Notes: generated by a model from the sequence alone, not told the origin. Numbered from the stretch's first letter, positions 1 through 10,814 are shown. The stretch is 39,436 nt of DNA from Pseudomonas fluorescens (GCF_000802965.1 NZ_JSAK01000016.1:1-39436), one strand, 5' to 3'. Made by a program: numbers and translations.

Positions 1-80
1 CGAGCCTGCTCGCGATGAGGGCTTCACATTCAACATCTCTGTTGACTGATCCGCCGCCATCGCAAGCAGGCTCCCACATT
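1..80. repeat. REP-type inverted pair, cut by window start
   Basis: The left arm GAGCCTGCTCGCGATG near position 2 is mirrored by CATCGCAAGCAGGCTC near 58-73, with about 40 bases between. The right arm continues to CCACA; the matching outer bases of the left arm lie outside the window. It sits just downstream of trxC and belongs to the same palindromic family as the pairs at 14882 and 21076. Confidence 0.75.
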
Positions 81-94
81 GGTTCCGTGTATCT

Positions 95-529
95 TCAGAT
101 TCCCTGACTACGCAACCAGCTCATCAGCTGCGGCAACGGGAACGCCCCGCTCTGGCGCGCAACCTCCCGACCGTTCTTGAACAGAATCAGGCTTGGAATC
201 GAGCGAATCCCCAACTGCGCCGACAACTGCTGGTTCGCCTCGCTGTCCAACTTGGCCAGCCGACACTTGCCCGCCAATTGCCCCGCCGCCTGCTCGAACA
301 CCGGCGCAAACGACTTGCACGGCCCGCACCAGTCCGCCCACACATCTACCAGTAGCGGCAGGTCGCCCTTGATCTGGCTGGCGTAATCGCCTTGCTTCAA
401 TTCAAAAGGCTTGTTCAGCAAAACCTCAGCCTTGCAGCGGCCGCATTTGGGATGGTCTCCCAGGCGCTCGGCGGGGATGCGGTTGAGGCCGTTGCAGTGG
501 GGGCAGGGGATGAGGAGAGGGTCGGTCAT
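95..529 (-). CDS. trxC: Thioredoxin 2, zinc-binding type (TrxC)
   Basis: Cytoplasmic disulfide reductase of 144 residues. Two CxxC pairs, C9/C12 and C29/C32, form the N-terminal zinc-binding domain that separates TrxC from TrxA. The thioredoxin fold follows, with the redox site WCGPC (C68, C71) and the SIPS cis-proline loop. TrxC reduces cytoplasmic disulfides and in other bacteria is linked to oxidative stress; zinc release is thought to modulate it (family knowledge). The ATG start has AGGA five to eight bases upstream. The gene is transcribed away from higBA and is followed by a REP pair; no U-rich terminator is visible between its stop and the window edge. No OxyR-type site could be assigned in the 194-bp divergent gap. 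Confidence 0.95.
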   Translation of the reverse strand: MTDPLLIPCPHCNGLNRIPAERLGDHPKCGRCKAEVLLNKPFELKQGDYASQIKGDLPLLVDVWADWCGPCKSFAPVFEQAAGQLAGKCRLAKLDSEANQQLSAQLGIRSIPSLILFKNGREVARQSGAFPLPQLMSWLRSQGI

Positions 530-634
530 GGGTTGATCCTGTTAAGAAGCCGATCACTCCTATTTGGAGACGTTTGCTCATATTTTCAATCGTGCGATGC
601 CAGTCGATAAAACTAGGCTGAAACGTACCTGGCG

Positions 635-713
635 AGACCATTGGTCTGTTTGGGATTATCGCATATTGCGATATTTTTGATCTGTGATTAACTCCCCATA
701 GCAGAATGCGATA
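635..713 (+). promoter_or_regulatory. Likely higBA operator region
   Basis: A perfect dyad TATCGCATATTGCGATA (657-673, 7-bp arms, 3-bp centre) lies upstream of higB, and its half-site TGCGATA recurs at 707-713 beside the higB ribosome binding site. A further dyad AGACCATTGGTCT lies at 635-647. HigA-type antitoxins with an HTH usually repress their own operon by binding such palindromes; binding here is inferred. Confidence 0.5.
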
Positions 714-723
714 AGGATGTTGC

Positions 724-1020
724 ATGCATGTCATCACCGAAAAACGAATACGTGAAGCAAAGGCAAAATGGCCACAGGCAGCCAACGCTTTGGATCACTG
801 GTATCAATTGGCTAAAGGAAGTACGCCGGCGGATTTCGCGACGATGAAGGCCTTATTCCCTGCTATCGACAAGGTGGGCGAATTTCACGTTTTCGATATC
901 GGTGGCAACAAATTGCGACTGATCGCTTTCGTCAGGTCTCGGTCCCAAAAGCTTTATATCAAGCATTTGCTGGATCACCGCGAATACGACCGCGGCAAAT
1001 GGAAGGAGGGAAGAGTATGA
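724..1020 (+). CDS. higB: HigB-type mRNA interferase toxin
   Basis: This 98-residue protein belongs to the HigB branch of the RelE-like toxins. The family's C-terminal block is visible as YIKHLLDHREYDRGKW, preceded by the central LRLIAFV strand. Such toxins cleave translated mRNA on the ribosome. The toxin gene comes first, as usual for hig loci, and its TGA overlaps the antitoxin ATG (ATGA), implying translational coupling. Length and organisation fit the E. coli K-12 HigBA type (about 104 and 138 residues). The ATG at 724 is preceded by AAGGA about 6-7 bases upstream. No truncation is seen, so the toxin is probably intact. Confidence 0.88.
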   Translation: MHVITEKRIREAKAKWPQAANALDHWYQLAKGSTPADFATMKALFPAIDKVGEFHVFDIGGNKLRLIAFVRSRSQKLYIKHLLDHREYDRGKWKEGRV

Positions 1021-1418
1021 GTGTTCTGATCAAAAGAGCGGCCGAACATTGGGAGTTCGTCTCCCCTGTGTTGCGCAAACCAAAAAACGAAGACGACTAT
1101 GACATGCTGGTACGGGCGCTGGACGAGTTGCTCGAGATGACTGGCGATGATGAGACCCATCCGCTGATGAGCCTGGTGGATATCATCGGTGACTGGATTG
1201 AGGAATGGGATAACAAGCATCACCCAATGCCGAAGCCTAGCGGTGCCGACGTCCTCGGCTACTTGATGCGCGAACACGGCCTCACGCAGAGTGACCTGCC
1301 AGGAGTCGGCACCCAATCGGTCGTATCCGAGATTCTGAGTGGCAAGCGTCAGCTCAACCTGCGGCAGATCCGCTGGTTGGCCGAGCGCTTTGGTGTGTCG
1401 GTGGAAACCTTTATCTGA
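1017..1418 (+). CDS. higA: HigA-type antitoxin, XRE-family HTH
   Basis: This 133-residue partner of the upstream toxin has an acidic N-terminal half (about residues 1-70), expected to wrap the toxin. The C-terminal helix-turn-helix (about 75-130) contains the XRE-like stretches LTQSDL, VVSEILSGKRQL and LAERFGVS. I chose the ATG at 1017, which overlaps the higB stop and follows GGAAGGAGGG. An in-frame ATG at 999 would lie inside the Shine-Dalgarno and is less likely. The protein should neutralise HigB and repress the operon through the upstream dyads. The gene ends only 7 bp from the convergent selO stop, with no terminator between. Confidence 0.88.
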   Translation: MSVLIKRAAEHWEFVSPVLRKPKNEDDYDMLVRALDELLEMTGDDETHPLMSLVDIIGDWIEEWDNKHHPMPKPSGADVLGYLMREHGLTQSDLPGVGTQSVVSEILSGKRQLNLRQIRWLAERFGVSVETFI

Positions 1419-1425
1419 TGGGGGT

Positions 1426-2937
<1,512 letters not shown>

Positions 2938-5900
2938 TTAGTCGAGTTTGGCGGGCGGCGGCTCTTGCACCGGCTTGCCGTCGACCAGCGGCACGATGGT
3001 TTTCGCTTCCGGCTCGATCGGCACCATCTTGTATTCCTGGCCGTGGAGATTCTTGAGGTAGACCTCCATCTGCCGGAACGAGATGTTGATGTGCTGCTTC
3101 TTGAACTCGCGATTGATGAAGCGGTTGACCTCATCGAGCACCGGGTTTCGGTCGCCGAGGTCGCGCACGTGCATGCGCAACTCGTGGTCGAGGGTGCTTT
3201 CGCCAAAATTCAGGAAATACACGTGCGGCTCGGGTTCTTTGAGTACCCGTGGGTTTTCCCGCGCGGCTTTCAGCAGCAGTTCTTTCACCAGGTCCAGGTC
3301 CGAGCCGTAATCGACCCCGAGCTTGAGCGTCACCCGTGTGATGGTGTCGGTCAGGGACCAGTTGATCAGTTGCCCGGTAATGAACGTCTTGTTCGGGACG
3401 ATGATGTCTTTGCGGTCGAAGTCGGTGATGGTCGTGGCGCGGATGCGGATCTTGCTCACCGTGCCCGACAGGTTGCCGATGGTGATGGTGTCGCCGATCC
3501 GCACCGGGCGTTCGAACAGGATCATGATGCCGGAGATGAAGTTGGCGAAGATCTCCTGCATGCCGAAGCCGAGGCCGACCGAGAGCGCTGCGACCAGCCA
3601 TTGCAGCTTGTCCCAACTCACGCCGAGCGTGGATAAGGTCGAGACAAAACCGATGCCGGCGATCACATACGACAGCAACGTGGTGGTGGCATAGGCGCTG
3701 CCTTGGGCGAGGTTCAGCTTTGACAGCACGAACACTTCCAGCAGACCGGGCAGGTTGCGCGCCAGGGCAAAGGTGATGCCGATGATGATCAGCGCGCCGA
3801 GCATGTCGCCGATGCTGATCGGCACCATGCTCATGTTGGCGCCGGTGCCGCTGGTGTATTCGTAGAGGGTGATGTTGTCCAGGTACGAGAACACCGAAAT
3901 CAAGTCCGACCAGACCCAGTACAGCGCGGCGATGAAGCCGCCCAGCAGCGCCAGGCGGATCAGGCGCAGGGATTGCTCGTTAACCTTCTCGATGTCCAGC
4001 GTCGGTTCTTCGATGACCGCTTCGCCGTCGCCGGCCTCTTTCGCCGCCTGACGTTTGGCCAGGGCGCGTTGGTAAGCCAGGCGCCGTGCCGCGACGCTCA
4101 GGCCGCGCACGAAAGTCGCTTCGATCACCAGCCAGAACATCAGCAGGTAAAGGGTGTTAATCAACCGGTCGCTGAGTTTGAGCGCGGTGTAGTAGTAGCC
4201 GAAGCACACGGCCACGAACAACGCGATGGGCAGCGCGGTGAACAGAATGCCCAGAACCTTGCGGAACAGCGAGGCGTTTTCGTGGGTCGGGCTGCTGATC
4301 AGCAAGCGGCTGAGCAACCAGGTCATCAAGGCGTAGCAGATCAGCACCACGGGCATGCCGAGCACGTCATCGGCCAGTGCCGCCGGTTGCAGTTCCGCAA
4401 CCGCCACCACGGTAACCAGAGCCATCACCACCATGCCAAGGCGACGGACCCAGCCCCGGAGGAATTCGACCTGGGGTTTTTCCCAGCGGAAATGCAATTC
4501 CGCCACGCCACCCGGCGCCAGAATCCGGTACGCGGTGTAGAACACCAGCCAGGCCCCGGCCATTTGCAGCAATGCCGCACCCATGCTTGCGTTTTGCCCG
4601 CGGGCGTCGATTTGCAGGGCCAGGGCACATAGGGCGAGGCCCAGCGACACCGGCATCGCCAGCAGAATGTTGATCAAGATGGCCTGGGGTGTGTGCAACT
4701 GGCTGTCACGCTTGAAGTGGCCGATGTCCTGGTGAACCTTGTTCAGGCGCGCATACAACTGCTTGCGTCGCCACAGCAGTGCGCCAATCAGTAATGCCAG
4801 TGGCAGGAACAGCAGCGGGCGCTGGGTCAGGCCGTCGACCAATTCACTCAGGCTCGAAGCCCAGGGCAGGGTATCGACCTGACGCTTCAGGCGATCCGGC
4901 ACCGCATGCATCCACTCCAGATCCAGTGGCTTGTTGCTGGGAATCCAGAACATCTGCTCATCGAGGGTCGCCCGCAGGCTTTGCGCAGTGCTGAGCAGTT
5001 GCTTCTGGTTCAGTTGCAGGGTGATGGATTCGTTGAGTACCGCGCTTAGTTCGCGGTTCAGGCGTTCCAGCAGATCGGCGCGGGTCGTGGCCAGTTCCAG
5101 CAGGCTTTTGCGCAGCTGCGGGGTGACCTGTTCCGGCGGTTGAGCCGCCAGCAGGTTGTCGACGTAGGTGGCCGGGTTGCTGAGCAGTTCGCGTTGCTGG
5201 CTGACTTCGAATTGATACAGACGAATGTCGGCGATCTGGTCCGCCAGGTCGCGGTCGACCCGCAGTCGCGGCAAGGCCTGTTTCTGCTTGTAGAGAATCT
5301 TGGAGAGCAGCAGGCTGCCCTTGAGGACGTTGATCTGTTCATCCAGGGCGGAATCGCTCTGGGTCAGGCTGTCCAGTTGTTGCTTGGTTTGCAGGTTTTT
5401 CTGGGTGACCACGTTGAGGCGGTCGGTGCTTTTGAGCAAGTAGTCCGAAAGCTTCAGGTTGGCCGTGCTTTCGGTAGCCAACAGGCTGCTGCCGCCGGCC
5501 TTCTGCGCTTCGATCGATTGCTGGGTCACCGTTTCTTGAGATTGCGCGAGGCGCTTCTCATTGATCAGGTTTTGCAGCTCCTGGATTTCCTGATCCAGGC
5601 GATCGGACTTTTCGGATAGCAGGTCATGCTGGCTGTTGCCCAGGTCTTGCAGCTGGTTGTTGCCGGCCAGTTCCTGGCGGCGCAGCGGGATCAGGGCGTT
5701 CAGGGCCATGAGCTCGGCATTGAGCTGGTCGCGCTGCTCGGCACTCAAGGTCTTGCCGGCGTCTTTGCCGGCCTTGAGGATGTTGTTGATCTGCTGGATG
5801 CGCGTCTGGCTGGCGGAAATTTCCGCCTGGGCGCGTTCGGGGCGAGTCTGGGCGGTAATGATCAAGCTATTGGCGTCGCCCAACGCCTTTTGCAGATCGC

Positions 5901-6288
5901 TTTGCTGGGTCGAACGCTCGGTGAGCATTTGCTCGAGCTGCTGAATCGACTCCTTGGCAAAGCGTTGCGCCACCGGTACTACGCTGCTGGCCTTGAGACG
6001 GGTCAGCTCACGCTGGTTTTCGATGGTCTGTTTGGGCGCGGTCGCCAGTTGTTGCTTGAGGGCGACCAGCTTCTGCTCGTAATCGCTCTGGTTGCTGAGC
6101 TGAGTCAGCGTGCTTTGCAGGACCGATTGCAGGGCCTTTTGATCGGCCTCCGGCAGTTTGCGGTCGGCGATCTTGTCCAGGCTCGCCTGCACGGATTCGC
6201 GGGTGGGTGGTTCGGCGGCTTGTAACGTACCGACAGAGAGACTCAGGCCCAAAAGGACCATGACGAAAAAGGTGCGCAGGCTTGACAT
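2938..6288 (-). CDS. mscK: Mechanosensitive channel MscK (KefA type)
   Basis: This large inner-membrane channel has 1116 residues, the usual MscK size. A signal peptide (about 1-24, ending LQAAE) leads into a long Gln/Leu-rich coiled-coil periplasmic domain (about 25-470). Multiple membrane segments follow, then the MscS core near the C-terminus with the pore-lining and hinge motif GLGFGMQEIFANFISG and FERPVRIGD. MscK opens under membrane tension and in E. coli needs high external K+. It starts 34 bp after the nhaP2 stop and is followed by selO, so one operon is likely. Pairing with a K+/H+ antiporter supports a job in potassium and osmotic balance. The Shine-Dalgarno is weak, which fits coupling to nhaP2. 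Confidence 0.93.
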   Translation of the reverse strand: MSSLRTFFVMVLLGLSLSVGTLQAAEPPTRESVQASLDKIADRKLPEADQKALQSVLQSTLTQLSNQSDYEQKLVALKQQLATAPKQTIENQRELTRLKASSVVPVAQRFAKESIQQLEQMLTERSTQQSDLQKALGDANSLIITAQTRPERAQAEISASQTRIQQINNILKAGKDAGKTLSAEQRDQLNAELMALNALIPLRRQELAGNNQLQDLGNSQHDLLSEKSDRLDQEIQELQNLINEKRLAQSQETVTQQSIEAQKAGGSSLLATESTANLKLSDYLLKSTDRLNVVTQKNLQTKQQLDSLTQSDSALDEQINVLKGSLLLSKILYKQKQALPRLRVDRDLADQIADIRLYQFEVSQQRELLSNPATYVDNLLAAQPPEQVTPQLRKSLLELATTRADLLERLNRELSAVLNESITLQLNQKQLLSTAQSLRATLDEQMFWIPSNKPLDLEWMHAVPDRLKRQVDTLPWASSLSELVDGLTQRPLLFLPLALLIGALLWRRKQLYARLNKVHQDIGHFKRDSQLHTPQAILINILLAMPVSLGLALCALALQIDARGQNASMGAALLQMAGAWLVFYTAYRILAPGGVAELHFRWEKPQVEFLRGWVRRLGMVVMALVTVVAVAELQPAALADDVLGMPVVLICYALMTWLLSRLLISSPTHENASLFRKVLGILFTALPIALFVAVCFGYYYTALKLSDRLINTLYLLMFWLVIEATFVRGLSVAARRLAYQRALAKRQAAKEAGDGEAVIEEPTLDIEKVNEQSLRLIRLALLGGFIAALYWVWSDLISVFSYLDNITLYEYTSGTGANMSMVPISIGDMLGALIIIGITFALARNLPGLLEVFVLSKLNLAQGSAYATTTLLSYVIAGIGFVSTLSTLGVSWDKLQWLVAALSVGLGFGMQEIFANFISGIMILFERPVRIGDTITIGNLSGTVSKIRIRATTITDFDRKDIIVPNKTFITGQLINWSLTDTITRVTLKLGVDYGSDLDLVKELLLKAARENPRVLKEPEPHVYFLNFGESTLDHELRMHVRDLGDRNPVLDEVNRFINREFKKQHINISFRQMEVYLKNLHGQEYKMVPIEPEAKTIVPLVDGKPVQEPPPAKLD

Positions 6289-6322
6289 AGAGACCGATCA
6301 AATACGAGGCGAAGAGTGGAGT

Positions 6323-8065
6323 TTAGAGGAACAAGCCCGGACCCGGGCGACTTCCTTCGGGGAATCTGACGCCCACTTTGCCGATTCTGTTCCCGTCCAT
6401 GACCGCGACGGTCCAGATGGTGTTGTTCCATTCCACCTGGTCGCCAACTACTGGCGCACCGCCCACTTTCTGGGCAATGAACTTGCCCAGGGACATCTCC
6501 GGATCGATGCCTTCGACCTTCAATCCGTACAGGGCAGCAACCGCGGCCAGCTGGGCGTCTCCTTCGAGTACGAAGTCGCCGAAGAAGCGCAAATCGAGGC
6601 CCCGTTGCGGCGCCTGGCTGAAGAGTTTTCCGAGGGCTGCAAGGTTGTGTTCATGGCCGATTACACACAGTAAATCATCGACTTCCAGCACCGTACTACC
6701 CGACGGATGGAGCAGTTGCTGGCCACGAAACAGCGCCGCGATGCGGGTGCCTTCGGGCATTTTCAGCTCGCGCAGGGGGGAGCCGATGCACCATTTTTCG
6801 GCGCCGAGGCGATAAACGAACAGCTCCCATTCGCTGGTGACATGTACTTCAAGGGCGGAACGAGAGATCGGCGCAGGCTCTGGCGGAACGGTCACTTTCA
6901 AAAGCTTCGCCACCCACGGCAGGCTCGTGCCCTGCACCAGCAGCGACACCAGCACGATAAAGAAGGCGAGGTTGAAGTAGAGCTGGGCGTTCGGCAGGCC
7001 AGCCATCAGCGGGAACACCGCCAGAATGATCGGGACCGCGCCGCGCAAGCCGACCCAGGAAATGAAGGCCTTTTCGCGTCCGTGGAACGCCTTGAACGGT
7101 AACAGTCCGACCACCACCGACAGCGGCCGGGCGAACAGGATCATCCACAGCGCTAGGGCGAGGGCCGGCAGGGCAATCGGCAGCAAGTCGTGGGGCGTGA
7201 CAAGCAGGCCCAGCACCAGGAACATGCCGATCTGTGCCAGCCAGGCCATGCCGTCGAGCATGTGCAGAATGCCGTGGCGGCTGCGCACCGGGCGGTTGCC
7301 GATCACCAGACCGCACAAGTAAACCGCCAGGAAACCGCTGCCGTGCAGGGCGTTGGTCAGCGCGAACACCACCAGACCGCCGGCGATGACCAGGATTGGA
7401 TAGAGGCCGGTGGCCAGGTTGATGCGGTTGACCAGTTGCAACATCAGCCAGCCGCCGCCCAGACCAATCACACCACCGATGCCGAACTCGCGCAGCAGGT
7501 GCGTCAGAAGGCTCCAGTGCAGGCCGGTCTGGCCGCTGGCGAGCATATCGATGAGGGTCACGGTGAGAAACACCGCCATCGGGTCGTTGCTGCCGGATTC
7601 GATTTCGAGGCTGGCGGTCACCCGTTCGTTCAGGCCTTTGCCGCCCAGCAGCGAGAATACTGCCGCGGCATCGGTGGAACCGACGATGGCGCCGATCAGC
7701 AGGCCTTGAATCATATTGAGGTCGAACAGCCAGGCGGCGGCCATGCCGGTCAGCCCGGTGGTAATCAGCACCCCGACCGTCGCCAGCGACAGCGCGGGCC
7801 ATAATGCGACACGGAAACTCGACACCCGGGTGCGCAACCCGCCATCGAGCAGGATCACCGCCAATGCAAGGTTGCCGACCAGATAAGCCGTGGGGTAGTT
7901 GTCGAAGATAATGCCGCCGCCGTCGACGCCAGCGGCCATGCCCACGGCCAGGATAATCACCAGAATCGGGATACCGAGGCGGGACGATAGTGAACTCACC
8001 AGAATGCTCGCACCTACCAGCAACGCGCCGATCAAGAACAGGCTGTTGATGGTCGTCGCATTCAA
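6323..8065 (-). CDS. nhaP2: K+/H+ antiporter NhaP2 (CvrA family)
   Basis: Inner-membrane CPA1-type antiporter of about 580 residues that expels K+ (or Na+) for H+. About 12 hydrophobic segments fill the first 390 residues, with motifs such as [12 protein letters not shown] and [12 protein letters not shown]. The C-terminal cytoplasmic part carries a TrkA_C/RCK-C-like domain and a CorC/HlyC-type domain. I chose the TTG at 8065 ([10 protein letters not shown]), which has GGAG eight bases upstream. The longer reading to 8158 begins inside a -35 box and adds a tail unlike the family. It is the first gene of nhaP2-mscK-selO. Confidence 0.92.
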   Translation of the reverse strand: MNATTINSLFLIGALLVGASILVSSLSSRLGIPILVIILAVGMAAGVDGGGIIFDNYPTAYLVGNLALAVILLDGGLRTRVSSFRVALWPALSLATVGVLITTGLTGMAAAWLFDLNMIQGLLIGAIVGSTDAAAVFSLLGGKGLNERVTASLEIESGSNDPMAVFLTVTLIDMLASGQTGLHWSLLTHLLREFGIGGVIGLGGGWLMLQLVNRINLATGLYPILVIAGGLVVFALTNALHGSGFLAVYLCGLVIGNRPVRSRHGILHMLDGMAWLAQIGMFLVLGLLVTPHDLLPIALPALALALWMILFARPLSVVVGLLPFKAFHGREKAFISWVGLRGAVPIILAVFPLMAGLPNAQLYFNLAFFIVLVSLLVQGTSLPWVAKLLKVTVPPEPAPISRSALEVHVTSEWELFVYRLGAEKWCIGSPLRELKMPEGTRIAALFRGQQLLHPSGSTVLEVDDLLCVIGHEHNLAALGKLFSQAPQRGLDLRFFGDFVLEGDAQLAAVAALYGLKVEGIDPEMSLGKFIAQKVGGAPVVGDQVEWNNTIWTVAVMDGNRIGKVGVRFPEGSRPGPGLFL

Positions 8066-8127
8066 AGGCAGTACTCCAGAAAGCTGAAAGGCGGGCACAA
8101 ACTGACCATGCAGTCTGCGTGCCAGCG

Positions 8128-8158
8128 ATTCTAACCTGTTGAAATGTGATGCTGTCAA
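8128..8158 (-). promoter_or_regulatory. Sigma70-like promoter of nhaP2-mscK-selO
   Basis: On the minus strand a perfect -35 TTGACA (8158-8153) and a -10 TAGAAT (8133-8128) are separated by 19 bp, slightly longer than ideal. The predicted leader is roughly 55 nt to the TTG start at 8065. This also argues against the longer nhaP2 reading frame, which would begin within the -35 box. Confidence 0.6.
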
Positions 8159-8192
8159 AAAGCTTTTGACGGTTTGACGCGCCGCGCGCGAA

Positions 8193-8320
8193 CCCTGTGG
8201 CGAGGGAGCTTGCTCCCGTTGGGCCGCGTAGCGACCCCCCGAGTTGTTTCAGACAGATTTTGCAAGATCGATTGCGACTGCTGCGCAGTCGAGCGGGAGC
8301 AAGCTCCCTCGCCACAGGGG
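8193..8320. repeat. REP pair, family A
   Basis: The left arm CCCTGTGGCGAGGGAGCTTG (8193-8212, continuing CTCCCG) faces the right arm CGGGAGCAAGCTCCCTCGCC (8294-8313, continuing ACAGGG). It lies between nhaP2 and the first MCP gene, upstream of one and downstream of the other. Confidence 0.85.
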
Positions 8321-8333
8321 TTGTGGGGTCCAG

Positions 8334-9959
8334 TTACAGGCTAAACCGGCCAACCATCGTGTTCAGGTCCACCGCCAGACGCGACAACTCGCTACTCGCC
8401 GCACTCGTCTGGTTGGCACCGGTCGCCGATTGCACCGACAAATCACGAATGTTCACCAGATTGCGGTCCACTTCCCGGGCCACTTGCGCCTGTTCTTCGG
8501 CGGCGCTGGCGATCACCAGGTTGCGTTCGTTGATTTCGACAATCGCACTGTTGATCGTGTCCAGCGACATCCCGGCGCCACGGGCGATGTTCAGCGTCGA
8601 CTCGGCGCGCTCGGTGCTGTTGCGCATCGAATCCACGGCGTGCTCGGTACCGCTCTGGATGCTGCCGATCATGCGTTCGATTTCGCTGGTCGACTGCTGG
8701 GTGCGATGCGCCAACGCGCGAACCTCGTCCGCCACCACGGCAAAGCCGCGCCCGGCTTCACCGGCCCGCGCCGCTTCAATGGCCGCGTTCAAGGCCAGCA
8801 GGTTGGTCTGATCGGCCAGGCCACGAATCACATCCAGTACCTTGCCGATATCGCGGGACTCATTGGCCAGGTCGCCAATCAAGGACGCAGTGCTCTGCAC
8901 ATCAGCGCTCATGCGTTCGATGGCGCTGACGGTTTCCTGCACCAGATCGCGACCGTCACCGGCGGAAGTGGTGGCGTTTTTCGACGCTTCGGACGTGCTG
9001 ACGGCGTTGCGCGCGACTTCTTCCACGGCGCTGGTCATTTCATTGACCGCAGTGGCGGCTTGCTCGATTTCGTTGTTCTGCTGGGTCAGGCCACGGGCGC
9101 TTTCGTCGGTGACGCTGTTGAGCTCTTCCGCAGCCGACGCCAGTTGCGTGGCCGAGCCGGAAATTCGTTGCAGGGTGTCACGCAGTTTTTCCTGCATCTT
9201 CGACATCGCCAGCAACAGGCGACCGGCCTCGTCTTCGCCATCGACGGTGATCGGACGCGTCAGGTTGCCTTCGGCGATCTGTTCAGCGGCGTCCAGGGCG
9301 TTGGCGATGGGCTTGGTGATGCTGTTGGTCAGCAACCAGGCGAACAGCATGGTCAGGCCGGTGGCGATGACCAGCAGAGTGATTACCAGGTTAAAGGCCG
9401 ATTCATATTGGTCGGCGGCTTGCTGGTTGGTGTCGAGGGTCTGCTGGGTGTTGATCTCCAGCAGCTTGTTCAATACCGCGTTGACCGCTTCGGAGTTGCT
9501 CAGCAGATCGGCGTTGAGCAGGCTGCGCAGTTCGTCGACCTGATTGTTGCGCGACAGGGTCTTCATGCGGTCTTCAATCTGGCGGTATTGCCCGAGCAAC
9601 TGCACGTATTGATCGTAGGCCGCACGTTCCTGCGGGCTGCTGATCAGTTTTTCGTAGGTGGCCTGGGCGGTGCGGATCTGCTGGTTGCGCATATCCAGCA
9701 GCTCCATGGTTTTCTGCTGCACGTCTGGTTCGCGGTTCACCAGCAAGCGGTAGGACAGCACTCGCAAACGCAGGGTCAGTTGGGTGAACTCGTCGAGGCT
9801 CTTGATACTCGGCACGCTGGTCACGGTGATGTCTTCAGCGGCGTCGCGGATCTTGCTCATCTGGTTCAGGGCAAACACGCCCAGCAGCAGCATCAAGCCG
9901 CCAATCAGGGCAAAGCCGAGGAACGCTCGCGGGGCGATATTCATATTACGAAGGGACAT
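8334..9959 (-). CDS. Methyl-accepting chemotaxis protein, 4HB-type sensor
   Basis: This transmembrane chemoreceptor of 541 residues signals to CheA/CheW. TM1 lies at about 10-30, a helical periplasmic sensor rich in Gln and Leu at about 31-190 (4HB_MCP-like), TM2 at about 190-212, then HAMP. The cytoplasmic coiled coil carries the invariant tip [21 protein letters not shown] chose the ATG at 9959 ([13 protein letters not shown]); the frame stays open 59 codons upstream, but that part runs through a FliA-like promoter and is not family-like. ATG at 9944 is a close alternative. There is no C-terminal CheR-docking pentapeptide. The ligand cannot be told from sequence. Confidence 0.92.
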   Translation of the reverse strand: MSLRNMNIAPRAFLGFALIGGLMLLLGVFALNQMSKIRDAAEDITVTSVPSIKSLDEFTQLTLRLRVLSYRLLVNREPDVQQKTMELLDMRNQQIRTAQATYEKLISSPQERAAYDQYVQLLGQYRQIEDRMKTLSRNNQVDELRSLLNADLLSNSEAVNAVLNKLLEINTQQTLDTNQQAADQYESAFNLVITLLVIATGLTMLFAWLLTNSITKPIANALDAAEQIAEGNLTRPITVDGEDEAGRLLLAMSKMQEKLRDTLQRISGSATQLASAAEELNSVTDESARGLTQQNNEIEQAATAVNEMTSAVEEVARNAVSTSEASKNATTSAGDGRDLVQETVSAIERMSADVQSTASLIGDLANESRDIGKVLDVIRGLADQTNLLALNAAIEAARAGEAGRGFAVVADEVRALAHRTQQSTSEIERMIGSIQSGTEHAVDSMRNSTERAESTLNIARGAGMSLDTINSAIVEINERNLVIASAAEEQAQVAREVDRNLVNIRDLSVQSATGANQTSAASSELSRLAVDLNTMVGRFSL

Positions 9960-10014
9960 TGGGATTACCGAAAAGAGCGCACCTGAGCGGTGCCGAGGCT
10001 GACGTATGAATGCC

Positions 10015-10041
10015 TTATCGGTCGTACGACTAAAGTCTTGA
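10015..10041 (-). promoter_or_regulatory. FliA (sigma28)-like promoter of the MCP gene
   Basis: On the minus strand TCAAGACT (10041-10034) and ACCGATAA (10022-10015) are separated by exactly 11 bp. The FliA consensus is TAAAGTTT-N11-GCCGATAA, and Pseudomonas flagellar genes often use TCAAG at -35. It gives a leader of about 50 nt to the start at 9959. Confidence 0.65.
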
Positions 10042-10234
10042 GCCCCTGCGCGGTTTTGCCGCACAAACACTGTGGCGACGAAGTGCAGGAACCAGAATCG
10101 CCAATCACAGTCTTTAAAGTTCGCGAGGGAGGTCACCCCTCAGGAAAATCAAGGCTTTGCGCCTGGATAACCCTGGCATCCGTGGTGACTTTTCTTTATC
10201 GTACGCGCCCTTTGAAAATGCCTGGAAAATCAAA

Positions 10235-10465
10235 ATGTTGGAAACATCCCTAAGCCAATTGGAACAACTGGTCAGCGACCTGGTGCAACAGAACCAGACT
10301 TTGGTCAGCACCAACCAGACCCTGAGCGCCGAACTGGCCCAGGCCAAGGATGAAAACGAAAGCCTGCAACTGAGCCTGATGGAACAGGAAGAGAAACAAG
10401 GCGCTACCGCCGCACGCATTCAGGCCCTGGTTGAGCGCGTCAGCGCTGGCCCTGTCAGCGCATGA
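10235..10465 (+). CDS. Small coiled-coil protein, TIGR02449-like (ZapB-like)
   Basis: This 76-residue acidic coiled-coil protein (start MLETSLSQLEQL) is built of Leu heptads with many Gln and Glu, and probably forms a helical dimer. It resembles the TIGR02449 family found upstream of zapA in pseudomonads. ATG at 10235 was chosen; an in-frame extension to 10157 lacks family character. Its stop TGA overlaps the ATG of the next gene (ATGA), so the two are coupled. By size and heptad pattern it may act like ZapB with ZapA at the Z-ring, but this is inference; no function is shown by motifs. Confidence 0.75.
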   Translation: MLETSLSQLEQLVSDLVQQNQTLVSTNQTLSAELAQAKDENESLQLSLMEQEEKQGATAARIQALVERVSAGPVSA

Positions 10466-10764
10466 GTTACAACGCCGCAGGGGTAAAAGTCGTCTCGATC
10501 CTGGGAGAGGACTATTCGATCAAGGCGCCGGCCGGGGAAGAACAAACCCTGCTGGACGCTGCATTAATGTTGAAAGCTGCCCTGGCCGACACCAAACGGA
10601 AGTACCCGACGCTGATCGGTGACCGCCTGCTGGTACTGGCCGCGATGAATCTGTGCTCCCAGCAGATCGAAATGCAGAAGCAACACAAGCTCGAACTCGA
10701 CCGTTACCAAGAGCAAGTCAGCGCCACGGTTGAAGTGATCTCCAAGACGATCAATCAGGCCTGA
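10462..10764 (+). CDS. zapA: Cell division protein ZapA-like
   Basis: This 100-residue ZapA-family protein has an N-terminal beta unit ([16 protein letters not shown]), a central [12 protein letters not shown] helix and a C-terminal coiled coil. ZapA promotes FtsZ bundling and Z-ring assembly. It overlaps the upstream coiled-coil gene by 4 bp. In most gammaproteobacteria zapA is followed by 6S RNA (ssrS) and the 5-formyl-THF cyclo-ligase gene. Here neither follows: a chemoreceptor gene begins 100 bp later. It may therefore be a second paralog rather than the main zapA, so the symbol is tentative. Confidence 0.75.
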   Translation: MSYNAAGVKVVSILGEDYSIKAPAGEEQTLLDAALMLKAALADTKRKYPTLIGDRLLVLAAMNLCSQQIEMQKQHKLELDRYQEQVSATVEVISKTINQA

Positions 10765-10804
10765 TCGGCTTTGCGCACAACCAAAGAATAAATTGTCGGT
10801 TGCG

Positions 10805-10814
10805 TTGTATACAA
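10805..10814. promoter_or_regulatory. Palindrome TTGTATACAA upstream of MCP gene
   Basis: A perfect 10-bp palindrome lies 50 bp before the ATG of the following chemoreceptor, where a promoter is expected. Palindromes of this shape are typical GntR-family operators; the regulator here is unknown. Confidence 0.4.

Noticed and set aside
8066..8158. N-terminal extension of nhaP2 to 8158
   Set aside because: It would start at a TTG inside a perfect -35 box, lacks a ribosome site and reads unlike the family N-terminus; TTG at 8065 with GGAG is better.
9960..10136. 59-codon upstream extension of the first MCP
   Set aside because: It runs through the FliA-like promoter and its residues do not resemble a chemoreceptor N-terminus.
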